Source of the DNA: Tetraselmis striata | Lineage: Eukaryota; Chlorophyta; Chlorodendrophyceae; Chlorodendrales; Chlorodendraceae | Assembly: GCA_006384855.1 (NCBI GenBank) | Contig: VCJN01000696.1 | Location: forward strand, 1-64,000 | Length of the DNA: 64,000 nucleotides | Reading direction: 5' to 3' | Shown: positions 41,907 to 54,149 of the stretch, one piece after another | Position numbering within the stretch: the first letter of the stretch is position 1 | Layout: each line of letters starts with the position of its first letter | The notes under the pieces: generated by a model | What the model was told of the DNA's origin: nothing | The model's input: the letters and a program-made list of their open reading frames with translations, nothing else | The model's database searches: none | Program-made: the position numbers and the translations under genes

Positions 41907-43266
41907 ATGGGGTGCAACGGATCCAAAGGCGTGCCGTTCCCCAGCGATTTTGATTGCTGCGGCCCGGACGGATGGCCGACCGTGGAAGCGTCGAAGCGAA
42001 AGGCGGCGAACACGAGCCAACGCGGGCAAGGAAGCGTGTCATTGCGTGCCGTTTCGGGGCCCCGCCAACGGGACAGCGGTGACCGGAGCCGCTCGCGGAG
42101 CCGAAGCCGTCGAAACAGTATCTCGGAGGCCGTGATCGAGAGACCTGCGGAGGAATGCAAGGTTCACGGCGCTGAAACTGCACTGTGCACGCTGCTGGAA
42201 GACGTGCGCCCGCAGCAATCGTTCGGGGAGGTGGTCCCCGCCGCGAGGCCAGCCAGTCCGAAGGGGCGGCAGTGGGGCTACTCAGGAGTGCTGAGGCCTT
42301 TGCCCGAGCTCCAGTTTGTCAGAATTCCGGATGGGGAGGACATCGCTGTCCGATCGTTCAACTCCAGTGGCTTTTCTCACACGCTAGTCCTCTTGCACGG
42401 CCGTGTTGGGAACCACCTCCTGTGGCGCGAAGTGGTGGAGCACCCTGCTCTGGCTGGGGTTCGCCTGGTGACGGTGGACCTCCGAGGCTCCGGGTTTTCG
42501 TCGTATCGCCAACGAATTACCTCACATGCGGAGCTAGCGGCGGACGTCGCGTACGTCATCAAGGCGCTTCAGCTTGAGGGATGCACCTTTGGTGGGGCAT
42601 GCGTCCGGTGCAGCCACAGCTACAGAGGTTGCTGCAAATGAGCCCGGGCTTCTCGCGTCCTTGTGCCTGGTCAGCGCAATTCCCCCGTGCGGAACCAGCT
42701 CCTGCTACCCCCTCAGCTCCGCATCCGGCTCTGTGGTATCAAGCCTGAGTGACTGGGAGACTCAGACTCAGGCGGGTAGTCACTCAATGAGTGTGGACAC
42801 GTGGAAGAACATGTTTGTTGATGCATCTATGGCGATGCTCCCTTCTGGTAGTGAGCGGTGGGAGGAGCTCACGCAGAGTTTTGCGCAGCAACGTAACAGC
42901 GCCGACATTGCATGGGCGGATTATTCCTTCAACATCACATCGGAGGCCAACCCTTGCAGCCCTGGCTCCAACAAGTGGGCCAACGTCACGTGTCCTGTCT
43001 TCATCATTCACGGAGAACATGACAAGATTGCACATGCTGCGATAGTTTCAAGACTTATGAAGTCATCGCCAGGGGAAGGCGCCAGAATCACTGTGCTTCC
43101 ATACCTGCAGACGGGGCACTTGCCCATGTTGGAATGCCTAGACACCTTTGTTCGCAAGCTGGTGCAGTGCCTACCATCAATAGATGCGTCACAGGTATCA
43201 CTGCACAGTGTTCATCAAGGTGGTGTGGGAAACACTACAGGTTGCATCCCTGTGGCAGTGGTATAG
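41907..43266 (+). pseudogene. Alpha/beta-hydrolase-fold protein, intronless and frameshifted
   Basis: One long uninterrupted region without introns. The N-terminus (second ATG) MGCNGSKG fits an N-myristoylation plus palmitoylation signal; an Arg/Ser-rich linker (SRSRSRSRRNS) follows. The fold starts at QFVRIPDGEDIAVRSF, with LVLLHG (oxyanion strand), LVTVDLRGSGFS and ADVAYVIKALQLEG. Near 42,575-42,590 the frame shifts by one base; the continuing frame has LVGHASGAATATEVA at the nucleophile elbow, HGEHDKI (Asp) and TGHLPMLE (His). The elbow should be G-x-S-x-G, but the central residue is Ala with Ser next to it. So it may be a non-catalytic member, or decayed. Substrate unknown. It could be a retrogene, or the shift could be a sequencing error. 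Confidence 0.65.
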
Positions 43267-45516
43267 CGCCCAGCCCCACCCATAGACACTAGGAGTACAG
43301 ACCGGTGAGCCAGTAGAAGACAGGCGTTTTCAGTTTTGAGAGAGACTTGTGGTGGTTTTTGAGCCCATCCCAGTTTTGAATCCCCTGGCGTTTTGTGATA
43401 CGCGCTAGATTTTCTTTAAGGGATCTGCTAGATAAAATGTAATATACCCCCTGCCACGAACACGTTATCCGACTCGCTGACCTTTTGTTCTCACTGCAGT
43501 GCTTACATAATGCGATGCAGTCCAATGCTGGCCATGTTGAGGGCATTGTCCTTTAATTTTAGGCCAGGTCGGATATTGAACGCCCTCCTGGATTGATGGG
43601 CTCCTGCATCCAGGCCAGGTCGGATATTTCGCCTTGGCAACCTGCACATTAGGCACTGCCTGCACGTCAATAACCAACAACTCAGGGCCAGTGATCTGTG
43701 AGTCTTTCTTGCGTCACTGGGCCAGAAGGACGGGAGAGATGGAATTATCAACAGTACCGCTGCCCCAAATTCCACAGCATGCCACCTCAATGTGTGTGAA
43801 ATTCTCCTGTTAAGACTGCTGATCGTACCTTCAAGTGAATAGTAAGTGCCTGCTCGCTAGGGGGGGAGGTGGGGGGGTTTAAACTATTAACGCGCCAGGC
43901 CCGGAACATGCCTGCACAAGATATGGCTGGAGGTCGTGCAACCCTAACAAGCGGCCCCCTCACTTATCATATGACAGATGGCCATATCGCTATGGTACCG
44001 GTAGACACAACGCAGTCCCTGTATGGGTGCTCGCGCACCTGTAAAAACCCTTTGCAGTAGTAACTGCCCTGCCTTGGTGGGCCCAAATCCAGACGAAACA
44101 CTAATGCATTTATATCGGAAGTAAGAAAGATTTGGCAGCACCTCAATTCTGGGAATTAATTAACACTCGGGTTTTTATGAGTGCACCGGCACCCATATTA
44201 TCTAAGTTTACATGAATCTGCGTCTGACAGGCGCTTTGCTATTCAGGGTCGCGTGACCCTGAAACAATCACATACTATGGGAGTGTCATCAATTGTTGTC
44301 ATCCGCAGTGTAATCGATCGGGGTTGGTACCATTGGCGACGTCATAAGCTACATGTGACGACCTGTGAAAGAAAGGTCTGTGCGTGTAGGTTATATGGCT
44401 AGCCGTATAGGGTGGCAAATGCCCGCGTATACCTTAGAATATAATAGAGCGTAGTATGTATATTGCGAGTGTGCCTGTATTGCGCTCCAACAAGGCTGGG
44501 TGGCGCAACCATACTGATTAATACATATGCTGCCAGAGGAGCTCAGTGTCTGAGTGCGGCCGTGCAATCATCCCAGTGTCAGCGACTGCTGCATCAACCC
44601 CAGGCACCTCGGAGGGTGGCTAGAACAGCTGCTTGCGTGCTACTACTTTGCAGTCGCAAAGTTTGATGTCGGCAATGAAAGTAGTCTGAGCTAGATACGA
44701 AGAGAGCAAAAGTGTGCCTCGCACACTCAAAAGTTACGAATGGCACAGTAGTTGGGAGAAAAGGAAACCGGACACCTTCGATGAACGACCACAGTACTAA
44801 TACGTGGTATAACAAACGTATTTCACCCAACGATAGACATCAGTGAAGGCATGTACCACAGTTAGCATTTTTAACTCTGACACATCTGGAATGAAGACAG
44901 TGCAGGGGTTGCACATGCGCGGTGCATATGTGTGAGGAGGTAAAAGGTAACCCCCCCCCCCCCCTATATATGACCTGCGGCCATAAATAACGAATCTGCC
45001 AGGATTGCGATACCTGAACTTCATTGTGGATACACATATGTTGCTGTAAGCAGTATGATAAATAACCAGATACAGGCGATACGTGTCCTCCCGTCATAAA
45101 CATCCCCACCAAGCATCATAAGCAAATACATGGTTCAATGAACAACGCACGCAAGGCTGGAAATATACGTATGCATCATCTTACATGAGAACCGCTTCTT
45201 CACGAGCTGAAAAAATCCTTGCTGTATTACCTGAACTCTAAATGTACTACAATTTGCAGCAGCACGGTGGCCACATCTAAGCTATGACCTGGAGTGGTTG
45301 TGACCATGTAATATACTGTGGAGGATCACTATTTCTTCTATCATGTATGTTTATACAGTACATACATTAAACACATCCTTATATACATATATACGTCCTG
45401 CATTCAGTATGGAGCATGCTGGTGACAGCTGCAGCTGCTGAAGGTCGCGTGCTGCCATGACATAATGCCTTGACTCGCAAACTGCCGTAAAGATGCACTT
45501 GCAAGCAAAGTCAGGT
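43267..45516. other. Long stretch without a supportable gene
   Basis: No gene, RNA or mobile element could be supported. A 16-bp phrase GGCCAGGTCGGATATT is repeated at 43,562 and 43,611. A C-tract lies at 44,950-44,964, followed by TATATATG. The small open frames here lack motifs and have unrelated codon use. Confidence 0.35.
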
Positions 45517-47305
45517 TTACTGCTGTGACTGTCGAGCAGAGATTGACGTAAACTCATCATGAATGTCAGCATCACTTGATACTGCTCTTGACACCATGCT
45601 CACAATTCTGCGAGGCTGTTCCACACCACAATATTCCGGTATTTCGCTGAAGCTTTGTAGTCTTGCAGGCATAGAGTGCAGCTGCCGAAGCACGCGCCTG
45701 CCACTGGAGTCAGTAAACACGACTGATCCAGGACGCACCGGGACAACCGGCCGCGGTTCATCATAGAAACTTGGTGGGCAGGAGTCCGTGCTCCTCAGTC
45801 TGCGCAGCCTGACTGTAGGATGAGAGAACCTCGCAGAATTTCTTGGTGAACCTTGGGATGATAGCACCAAAGCTGGTGTGTAAGGCTGCTGAGCCCCGAG
45901 TCGAAGTGGCGCGGGCTGGGCAGAGTTGGGAGACAGTATCAGTCCGATATCCCTGGCAATGATCTCGAGGTCTCCACGGTCATATCCACCAGAGTTCCCC
46001 AGGTTTGTTACCGCCTCAGAGTCTGTTTCCCGGCGCAAGCGGAAACTGGGAGATGTCAAGACGTAAGCGTTGCGGTCCGCAGGAGACTGAGGTGTCTCAA
46101 AGTACGAGGAGCGGAACGAGTTTGATGGCTGTAAGCCTACTCCCGACGATGTGACGGACGAGTCCCTAGAAGGAAGAGGTGATTCGAGGAACACGTCATC
46201 TGCATCACAAAGCTGTAACACTGAGGTGTCCTCCGGTCTCTTGCCAGGTGCTGGAGACCCGCACGACTTCGGAAGCCGAAAGCTGGGAACATCCTGCAGC
46301 AGTGGCACCGCGCCGCAGATGTCTGGTAGGCTACTCTCCAGGCAAGCCGTATCGCTTAGCAGCGGCAAGAGGCGCTCTGGGTGCCTCGATTTGTGTCTAC
46401 GTTCCCAGAGTCTCGTGTCGATTAGCTCTGTTCCGGGGTCAGAAAATCGTGCACCGCTGGCCTGGTTACGACGCAGCTGCTTGTGAACAGCGTACATCGA
46501 CGTTGGGCGAACCGGCTCGAATGACAGGACACGATGTAGATTCGCCGCTCCCGAAGGGGGTGACGTAACATAGTATCCTCCTGCTTCTGAAGCGTGGCAT
46601 CTCCTGCCGGGTGACCGCGCGTTTGAAGAAGAGGTAGAGCCAACCTCCGGCTCGCCACTGGCGATTCGAAGCGATTCTCCAATTCTCCCAAGTGATGTTT
46701 CTGCCTCGAAGGCATTGAGCTCAGCAGACGTTGCCTCCTGCACCAGGACACCCCGCAAGATTGACGGAGGTTACAGCAGCAGTTATGTTGTGTTTCACTT
46801 GTCACGCTTTACGGTAGTTGTGCTTCAACGGCAAACAAGCCGGCCGCGTCAACTGTCGCTATTTGCTGCTGCTGCGAGTAAGTGCCACGGGGAACGGCTA
46901 GCTCCGTACTGTAGCGACTAGTATTACGATTCGGATTTCCCTGTGCTGATGGCGAACTGACGCGAGTTCCGGAAGGGGGCCGTGCCCACAGAGGTGCAAG
47001 CAACACGCGCCAGCGCACCAAAACGCTAGTCACGGCCGCACCTTTTCTCTATATCTTCGCATCTTGCCATAGTATAACTTCAACATGCGGACCAGCCGAT
47101 CGAGACCTCCTGTGGCTTTCGCGGACGCAAGGTTCCGTGCCGCTGCCGCCTCGGACAGTTCACGCCGCTCGAGCTCACCGGCGGGGGCATCGGCTCCCCC
47201 GCCGTCTTCGACATCTGCTAACGATTTCACCTCAGGTTGTTCCAGAACATCTATCCCGTTTTGATCCCCTCCCGTAGACCGGCCGCCTGTGCATCCCATC
47301 GACAC
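45517..47305 (-). CDS. Unknown Ser-rich disordered protein, probably two exons
   Basis: Two open minus-strand frames join well: 47,305-~47,042 (starting MSMGCTGG, ending KMRRYREK before the donor GTGCGG) and ~46,741-45,517 (starting EATSAELNAFEAE after GGTGCAG). The product would be ~495 residues. Exon 1 ends in a basic amphipathic helix (LVRMLKLYYGKMRRYREK). Exon 2 is rich in Ser, Pro and Arg, with many possible proline-directed phosphorylation sites (TSPPSG, TPQSPAD) and no folded domain that I recognise. It resembles a regulatory or scaffold protein; no function can be assigned. The 408-codon open exon in GC-balanced sequence supports a real gene. Confidence 0.5.
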
Positions 47306-47980
47306 AGTCTAGGACTGTCTTCTTGATTCAAGCGCGGACGTGCCTCGAGCACGGGGAGTGCAGTCCTGCTACGGGAGTAAGGGCGTGGTTTACTACTGCA
47401 GGAACGAGCATGATGACGCCAGATCGGTCTACTGTAACAGCTGGTGGACCTTAAAGTAAATACTGGTGCATGTACAATCACGCGAACAGCAGTTGCTGTT
47501 CAGGTATTTGCTCGACGTTGCGGTGGAGTAAACAGCTGCTGAGGCTCTCAACTGGCCGTGCGTCCCCGGCCGGTAGGTCGCGAGGGCGGGACGACGATGC
47601 GCTGCGCTGATGGATGGGCGCTGCTCCCGTACCAGGCCAGGGGACTGCGCTGCGGTATTCCGTATTATCGCGTCATCCATGACATGGGCGCTACAATAAG
47701 GCAGGTCCGATTAAATGTTATGTTAAAGTACTCTACTTTCCGGAGAAACAGGAGGGGGGGGGGGGGGTCACTTTGTAAGTGGCTCAACTTTATGTTCACG
47801 TACTTAAGCAGTACTCGGCGGCTGGCGGGAGCGGTGCATGAGCGGCTGGCGGGGGCTCAGCCCCGCACCACCGCCGTTAATATCCAGGCTAGGCATATCG
47901 TCCTTGGACGGCGCTTGGCCAGGCTGGACAGACACCTCCCGCTGGCCCACCCTAACCCACCATCTCACCCCTCCTCGCCA
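47306..47980. other. Intergenic stretch with G-tract
   Basis: It includes the upstream region of the minus-strand disordered-protein gene and a G-tract at 47,754-47,766. No gene is supported. Confidence 0.3.
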
Positions 47981-47982
47981 AG

Positions 47983-48870
47983 ATGGCTGACGACACCGAC
48001 TTTTGCCTGAAAGTCGTTGTGATATGGGAAGACCGGCTTCTTGCCAAGTCTATGATCGACTTCGAGCGGGGGTGGGTGGGGCCGTGGCCGGGGCCAGCAG
48101 TCGCACCTGGCATCGCCTACTGAACAACCAACACGGCCGGCTGCTAGGCAAGACACTGCCACTACTGCCGTGTCGTCCCGTGCTCGTGTAGTTGGCAATC
48201 GGACGGGATTCCAGATCGGAGGCATTGGACGGCTACGTGGAATTGTGCGCTGCAAAGAGCCGGACTGCCAGAAGCCGAGGTGCATATTCTCTTGGCAAGC
48301 ATGTTGCAACATGGTGCTTCCATTGCGAGCTGATGACAAGGAGCCAGCTCTCACACCATAGGAGACTACCAATAACTGGCGGTGAGCTGCTCTGCCTCCC
48401 TCTGCATGCCGCATTAAATATATATCATCTGCAGCTGACACGCCACTAATGATTAACCATCATGTCACCTCGCTGTGGCGCAGGTGGCTGGCTGCCAATG
48501 GCCTTGCAGACGGTCAGAACTCTGACACTTGTGTGCTGGTATGCAACCTCTGGATGAGGATCATCCTCATCACGCTTCCTTTGTGTGTGATTCCCGCCTG
48601 ACATGTGCTGCTGTGGTGGAGATTGAGCATTACACACACAAGAAGAAGAGCCCTACTTGGGAGTTCATCCCCACCTTGTGTGCAGCGTGTGCATGGTCAT
48701 CAGGTGAGGCTTGCTGCCATATCTCTACACCCCTTTCTTGCCTCATTACCTGCCCCGTGCCTTTTTTTAATGTCTGCCTTGCTATGCTGTGCCCTTTGAT
48801 TATGCATCGCGCTGATGGGCAGGTGCTGCAGATGATTATTGGATGCCTCATTGATGCTGTATTACAGACT
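47983..48870 (+). CDS. Possible small multi-exon gene, unknown product
   Basis: A candidate start MADDTDFCLKVVVIWEDRL (47,983) runs to a GTGGGT donor near 48,073. A TAG acceptor near 48,190 gives an in-phase continuation (GWQSDGIPDRRHW ... GLPEAEVHILLASMLQHG). Further along, an open stretch at 48,552-48,702 encodes ASFVCDSRLTCAAVVEIEHY and HKKKSPTWEFIPTLCAACAW before a GTGAGG donor. If spliced to about 48,824 it would end soon after (DDYWMPH). Cys pairs (CxxxxxTC, CAAC) could bind zinc. I recognise no family, and exon links are guesses. Confidence 0.3.
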
Positions 48871-49904
48871 GCCTACAACTTGTTTTGCCCCTATGCAAAA
48901 CCCGTGGGCGTGCTGCCGGGTACTATACTAGGTGCTCGTGAGGGGCGGCAAGACCAACTGTGCTAATAAGTTGCATGAGCTAGATAGGCAGAAAGCATTG
49001 CGTAGCATGGGTGAGTAGAGGGCAGAGCAGCCACGATAACAATAGCAACAAGTAGCAGCGACATATAACAGATCAGCGGCCGCATAGCACTACATGAAGG
49101 GGTGGATAGGGCCACCATATTATGTTGGGTTGTCTTGATGCTGACTGTAATTTGCTGATGGTTCCAAAAAGTTCCCTAACCCCTCCGGTTTTACCTTGCA
49201 TATGGTAGGGAACACCCTTCCGCACACAGCCATGCATTGAAACCATCAAAAAAAAATCATGCCAGTGGTAGTTATTCTGCAACTTTGGCATGTTCTACTA
49301 AGTAATGAGATCAACATAAATAAAGTAGCGGGGGTGGAAAAAAGGGGGGGGGGGGGTTCTATAACATAAAATTAAATCGGACCTGCCTAATAAAAACAGT
49401 AGCTTCAAAATATTAAGTTGCAGGTGTTTAAGTAAAAATGACGTATTCGTACGGTATCGCCCTATAGCGCTAGTCGCTACGAGTACTGCAATTAAGCGTC
49501 AGCATCAGCAGGCTTAATTAATAAGTACAGTACCGGGTAAGACGGGTACTGGTACGTGGATACCTGTGATTCTCGTACCGTACTGCCGGCAGTCGCTGCT
49601 GATACTGCTACCCGCGACTCGTAATCGCTTCATCAGCGGTCATCGGATCAACATTGACTCGTAAGGATAGCCGCCATGGGGCGGCGATGTTATCACAACA
49701 AAGCGACTATAAGCTGCTGCTGAACATCATCAGAAAATGTGCGCATCGTCAGATCGAGGATTTATATTGTCACGACTGGCACCATACCGGTAGTTGCTAC
49801 AGGTTCAGGATTATAGCTGAGGATCTACACTGGTAGGTCGCCATGTGGTGTGGATCATGAAAAGGCCAGTAGTATATTAACAATAAATCTACCGTTATAT
49901 AAAA

Positions 49905-49975
49905 GCAGTTTTTTTCGCCCCCGGGACAGGACTGGCACCAGTGAAACCCTTGCAGCGTCTCTATATCAGTACGAA
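49905..49975 (+). repeat. Dispersed ~70-bp repeat, copy 3
   Basis: TTTTTTTCGCCCCCGGGACA, then GGACTGGCACCAGTGAAACC and CTTGCAGCGTCTCTA, match the copies at 21,085 and 34,608. Confidence 0.6.
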
Positions 49976-49995
49976 CGTATCTCCATAGTAGTCCA

Positions 49996-50230
49996 CACAG
50001 CGAACCGCCCAAAAGCGGCCCGCATCCCGCACGGGAGTCGTTAGCGACTACAGTACCTGTAGCGCTACCGGTTGTATCCCGGGGGCGGAGAAAAATAGCG
50101 ATACCAGTTCGGTGCTCATAGCCGCCGCCGCCTCGGATGTGTCGGTCCTACATGGTCAGCCAATGACTCATCATCCGGCCACGACTGGTGTGAATTACAA
50201 AAAGGCCACGACTGGTAAGGATTACAGCAA
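49996..50230. repeat. Dispersed repeat, copy 2
   Basis: The counterpart of 8,880-9,015: CACAGC, then AAAAGCGGCCCGCATCCC, plus GTGTGAATTACAAAA about 155 bp further on. Confidence 0.45.
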
Positions 50231-51547
50231 AGTGGTACGGCCGCCAGCGGCCTGCCAGCGCCCCGCCCGTGGTACCGGTACGATTTAGGCGGACGTTCGT
50301 ATCTTGCAAGGTATTTTGTTTACTACTAGTATCATACGTGGTAGTTGGGGTTTCCTCTTCGCTTATCTCCTTAGCAGGTGCGATATACGGCAGCATTACG
50401 GTACTAATATGTCCCTTGTAAAACCCGCCAGGATACCTACCGCTCGAGGGGTTGCATCGACCGAGCAGCTCCTCGGCAATGTCATTGTCTGGCGGAAGTT
50501 GCCTTACGCCCGTACGGCACCACCCCGCGCGCGGTTCCCGACGCAGTCATCCCGGGTAGCATTGCTCTCGCATGATGCTTCATCATGTGCTTAAACGCAC
50601 CAGGGTGCTTGCCTGATTCCATGTTCCTTTGTCGCGGCGCATCCACCATGGGGTCACGCCGCGACGGAGCTCGCGTCTTCGTGACATGCAAGGTCTTTGG
50701 TGTACAAGCCGCTCAGAAGTGATGCCATGTGCCCAGCTCAAGGACATAATGACTCGCTTGCCGGGAAGCGGTCGACGATATTCCAGAGGCCGCCGTTGCG
50801 TGCAGCGGCTCCTCGAGCCGACAATATGTGCCCCACACGGACAACCGTACCGTTCGACTGATTCACGGGGGGGGGGGGGGGGGGGGGGGGCTCTTCACGT
50901 GTTGCGGCACAAGAGGCCCCCATGCCGCCGGCCTTCGGCTCGCCGTAGAAAATTTCCGGGCAATTGAAATTGAAATTAAAATTGATTACAACTGCTAGTC
51001 TGCTGCGTCCACTGGCCCAGACTGAGTTGTTCTTAGGACTTGCTATCTCTGACCATGCTGGTTGGGAACACTAGGTGTAATTACAACTCAAGCTAACGGC
51101 CTTCCTCCACTGTGCCCAAGCCCCTCCTCCTTCCTACGGGCTGAAGCTAGATAGGACAGCAGCGCCCCCCTGCTGTCCCTACCTAAGTCAGGCCTATCCC
51201 ATTCAGAGCTCAGCATGCAAGCTTAGGCAGCCGAGCGAGGCGTCCCGCCTGAAGCAACAAAGGTGAGATGGGGGAAGAGGGCTGACCGGAATAGCTATGT
51301 GGTATGCTCAGTATTCATCCACCGCTGAGGCGGCTAGTATGATTGGTGGGGGCTGCGGTGCCCTCCGACATGTAATTGGATAGGTGGTGCATGTGGTGGT
51401 TGTGGGAATCAGCGGTGTGTGTTCTGTGTGTGTGGTGACTTTCCGGGTGTGTTATGGTGTATGAGCTGCACCGGGCATGTGGTTAGTGGTGGGCGGTGTT
51501 CGTGAGTCAGCTGGCTTGGTTGTTGCTGCAGTGGCTCGCTCAACAGC

Positions 51548-54148
51548 TTACTCGTGCGAGCTGCTGGACGAGTGGGCTGCATCATCGTATGTTTCCCGCT
51601 CGCTGTCTGAGCCGCGGGTGCCAGAGAGGCGTGGCTTGCTCCTGCTGCGGTTGCGGGTGGCGCCGTCCGAGCGGCTGCGACCCATGGGCTGCTTCTTCTT
51701 ATGTTTAGCTGTTGTGGCTGCCTTGCCTTTGCCTGCCGGGGTGGGCTGGCTGGGGTGACGTTCCAGTTGGATGGAGAGGCGCTGCGAGTTGCGCAGCTGG
51801 TGGGACTCCGCTTTGAGGCTGGCCAGTTTGGCGGCTATTGCGGGTTGGCTGGCAGAAGAGGACTGTGCAAGCAGCTTTGTGGCTGCGGTGGTGAGGTGGT
51901 GAAGTTCTGCCAGTCTCTCTGTGGTGCCATTGGGCGCGCCCTCCCGGAATGTGCGGTGTACTGTTGAGCGCAGGGGGGGACTCGAGGGATATGTCAGCCA
52001 GACATGTGTCTCTGCTGCCGCACCCTGGGTGGTGTCCACCTCCATGGCGCTGTCGTTCTCCTCGTAGTTGAGTTCCAGTTCCTCCTCGTCGTCCGCTTGT
52101 GCTCCAGGCCTGGCAGTTGCCGCTGGGGCTGTGGCTGATGTAGGCGCATGGGCTAGGTGGGATGCTCCGGGGGCGCGCTCTAATGCGGCTCCGCGCTGGT
52201 CGATGGCTACCACTGCGTCTGCGACCGCTCCGCGCCTCGGTGGTACGTGCTCGAACCCAGGGGGGGGGGGGGGGGGGGAGCGTCGCGGACCTGGGGTGCG
52301 ATTTGGGCTGCTGGGGTCGCTGGAAGTGGCAGTTGGATTGGGCCTGGTGGTGGTGGGGCTGGTGATGTGTCGGCAGGGCGCCTCTCGGTTGGTGCCGGAG
52401 CTAGCGCGGCCTTGATCTTCCCGCACGCTGTCGACAATATCTTGCGCCGCTGGTCTGTTTAGTCGGTGCTGCGGCTGCCACAAGTGATGCTGTGGTGGTG
52501 GGCGGTCAGCGGCATGGTGAGGTTGTAGATTGGGCGTCCGGTGGCTCGCAGGGCGAGGGACGCTGGGGCGGTCTTCCGTGCCTTCTTTCGCAGGCCTATC
52601 GCTGCGCGTCGGATCTGGTTGTGACCAGTGTTGCCTCCCAGTTCTCCCACCTCCCGGATCGTCTGGCTGGAGGGGTGGATGAGTAGCTCCGACGGGTCGA
52701 ACTCGGACTCCGTGAGGTAGATGACGATGGTGCGGAGGCGTATCGCCCGCAGTAGTGCGACAGGGGAAGTGAGGGCCACTGCCAGGCGCAAGGTGTCCGC
52801 GAACTCTTCGTCTTCTTGGCCGAGGGAGATGGCATAGAGGTTGCCGTCTCCCACGCGTAGCAGTATCCGTGTGGTGGTTGTTCATCTCGACTCCGGCAGC
52901 TGTCATGGTGTCCCGTCAGCCACTGCTCGTGTTGCAACTCTGGAGGTGTGTTCATGCGCTGGCTGATGGTAGCTGCGATGGCCTCCGCCAGCTGCTCCAC
53001 CGTCGGCAGCTTCAGGTTGGTCATCCAGGGGGGCGGTGCAGATCGCTTTGGCCGTCAGCGCGCATCGGAAGAACTGTTTGGATAGCGCCGGGGACAGTGC
53101 TCCTGGGAGTGGGGTGGTTGGCTGGTCCTCTCGGTCCTCGCTGTGTTCTACTGTGACTTGGATCACTACTCGGCCCGGCGACTGGTCGCCAAACGGCAGC
53201 GCCAGTACTGCGTCGCGGCACATGTCCTAGAGTAGGCGCGCCGCTTCAGGATCGAGAAGTTCGATGCGCACCGAGTCGGCTGAGCAGCGGGCTTTCCATA
53301 CCTCACGGACCTCCAGGAGGGCCAATAGTATGCGGGTCGGGGGGGCAGATGACGGCGTCGTCTGCGCATGTGTCGGCCTCGTACTCGGCCTAGGCTCTCA
53401 CTTCGGCGAGTGCCAGGACGTATGCTAGTGTCGCCGCCGGTTGGTCTGTCCCCGCTTCGCTTGGCTGGGGTTGGTCGTACGCTTGGAGAAGGCCCTCCGC
53501 CAGGCGCAGCCACATGTCGGCCTCCGTGATGCCTCTGAACGGCCAGGCGAAGCCACACCTGGTGTACCGGTCGCTCAATGTCGTCGAGGTGCGGCGCTCC
53601 GAGCAGGCGGGTGGAGTAGTGGCGGTCCTGGCGGTCGAGGATCGCTGTGCCTTCTCCTGTCCATTGGGTCTGTAGAACGCTCACGGCTGTTTCTCTTCGG
53701 GCCAGTCGTAGGATGACGGACCCGGTGGTGGTGGGGAGCCTAGTGCCGCTCGGTGCAGCGGGGTCGGCGGCGGTGGGTTTGGGGGGGCGGCGAGTCACTA
53801 CTCTGACGTCTGCTCGTAGTATTCGAACGCCGATTTTGGGGGTGAGGGTGCGGATCAGGTTCGTCACAGTCCGGCCGCGCGACTCCTCGTCCATAGCTTG
53901 GTACTGGGCCACCAGATCGCCGAACAGTAGGGCCACATGGGTGGCATCGTCCGTGCCGGCGGGGAGGCCGGTGAGAAGTAGGTCGGATGGGCGTTGTAGC
54001 ACGCGTATGTGGCGTTGGGTTGCTGGTGGGAGTTGGGTGCAGTTACGACCGTGCGGATCGCTGGCTGTTGCACTCTGCCGCCTCGTAGCGCGGCGAGAAA
54101 GGTGCCGACCCCAGCGTCATGTTGCTCCTCAAATCTGTCTGTGTCCAT
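51548..54148 (-). pseudogene. Decayed retroelement ORF1-like protein
   Basis: Coherent protein pieces follow one another on the minus strand in changing frames. They run from MDTDRFEEQHDAGVGTFLAA (54,148), through a globular part (LLLTGLPAGTDDATHVALLF ... LIRTLTPKIGVRILRADVRV ... GSVILRLARRETAV), VVIQVTVEHSEDRED, MTNLKLPTVEQLAEAIAATI and GDGNLYAISLGQEDEEFADT, to a Pro-rich linker with an 18-nt homopolymer (52,261-52,278) and a basic tail (KGKAATTAKHKKKQPMGRSR ... SSSSSHE, stop at 51,548). At least five frame changes are needed. The layout of a globular core, linker and basic Ser-rich tail fits ORF1 of a non-LTR element, but no RT follows downstream. The identity is inference; the broken coding character is seen directly. 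Confidence 0.4.
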
Positions 54149-54149
54149 G

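Larger units (their letters stand above)
48971..51540. other. Repeat-rich stretch without a supportable gene
   Basis: It holds the third copy of the ~70-bp dispersed repeat, the second copy of the repeat at 8,963, many GTAC-centred phrases (GGTACTGGTACGTGG near 49,544), G-tracts (49,346-49,357; 50,868-50,890) and an A-rich phrase AAATTGAAATTAAAATTG near 50,970. Open frames are short and motif-free. Confidence 0.4.

Noticed and set aside
43562-43627. 16-bp direct repeat as mobile-element target duplication
   Set aside because: Only 33 bp separate the units and nothing element-like lies between them.
51548-52906. Single 452-codon minus frame as one intact gene
   Set aside because: Protein-like content changes frame along it: the upstream half is a Pro/His/Arg-rich shadow while the good coding frame there is another.
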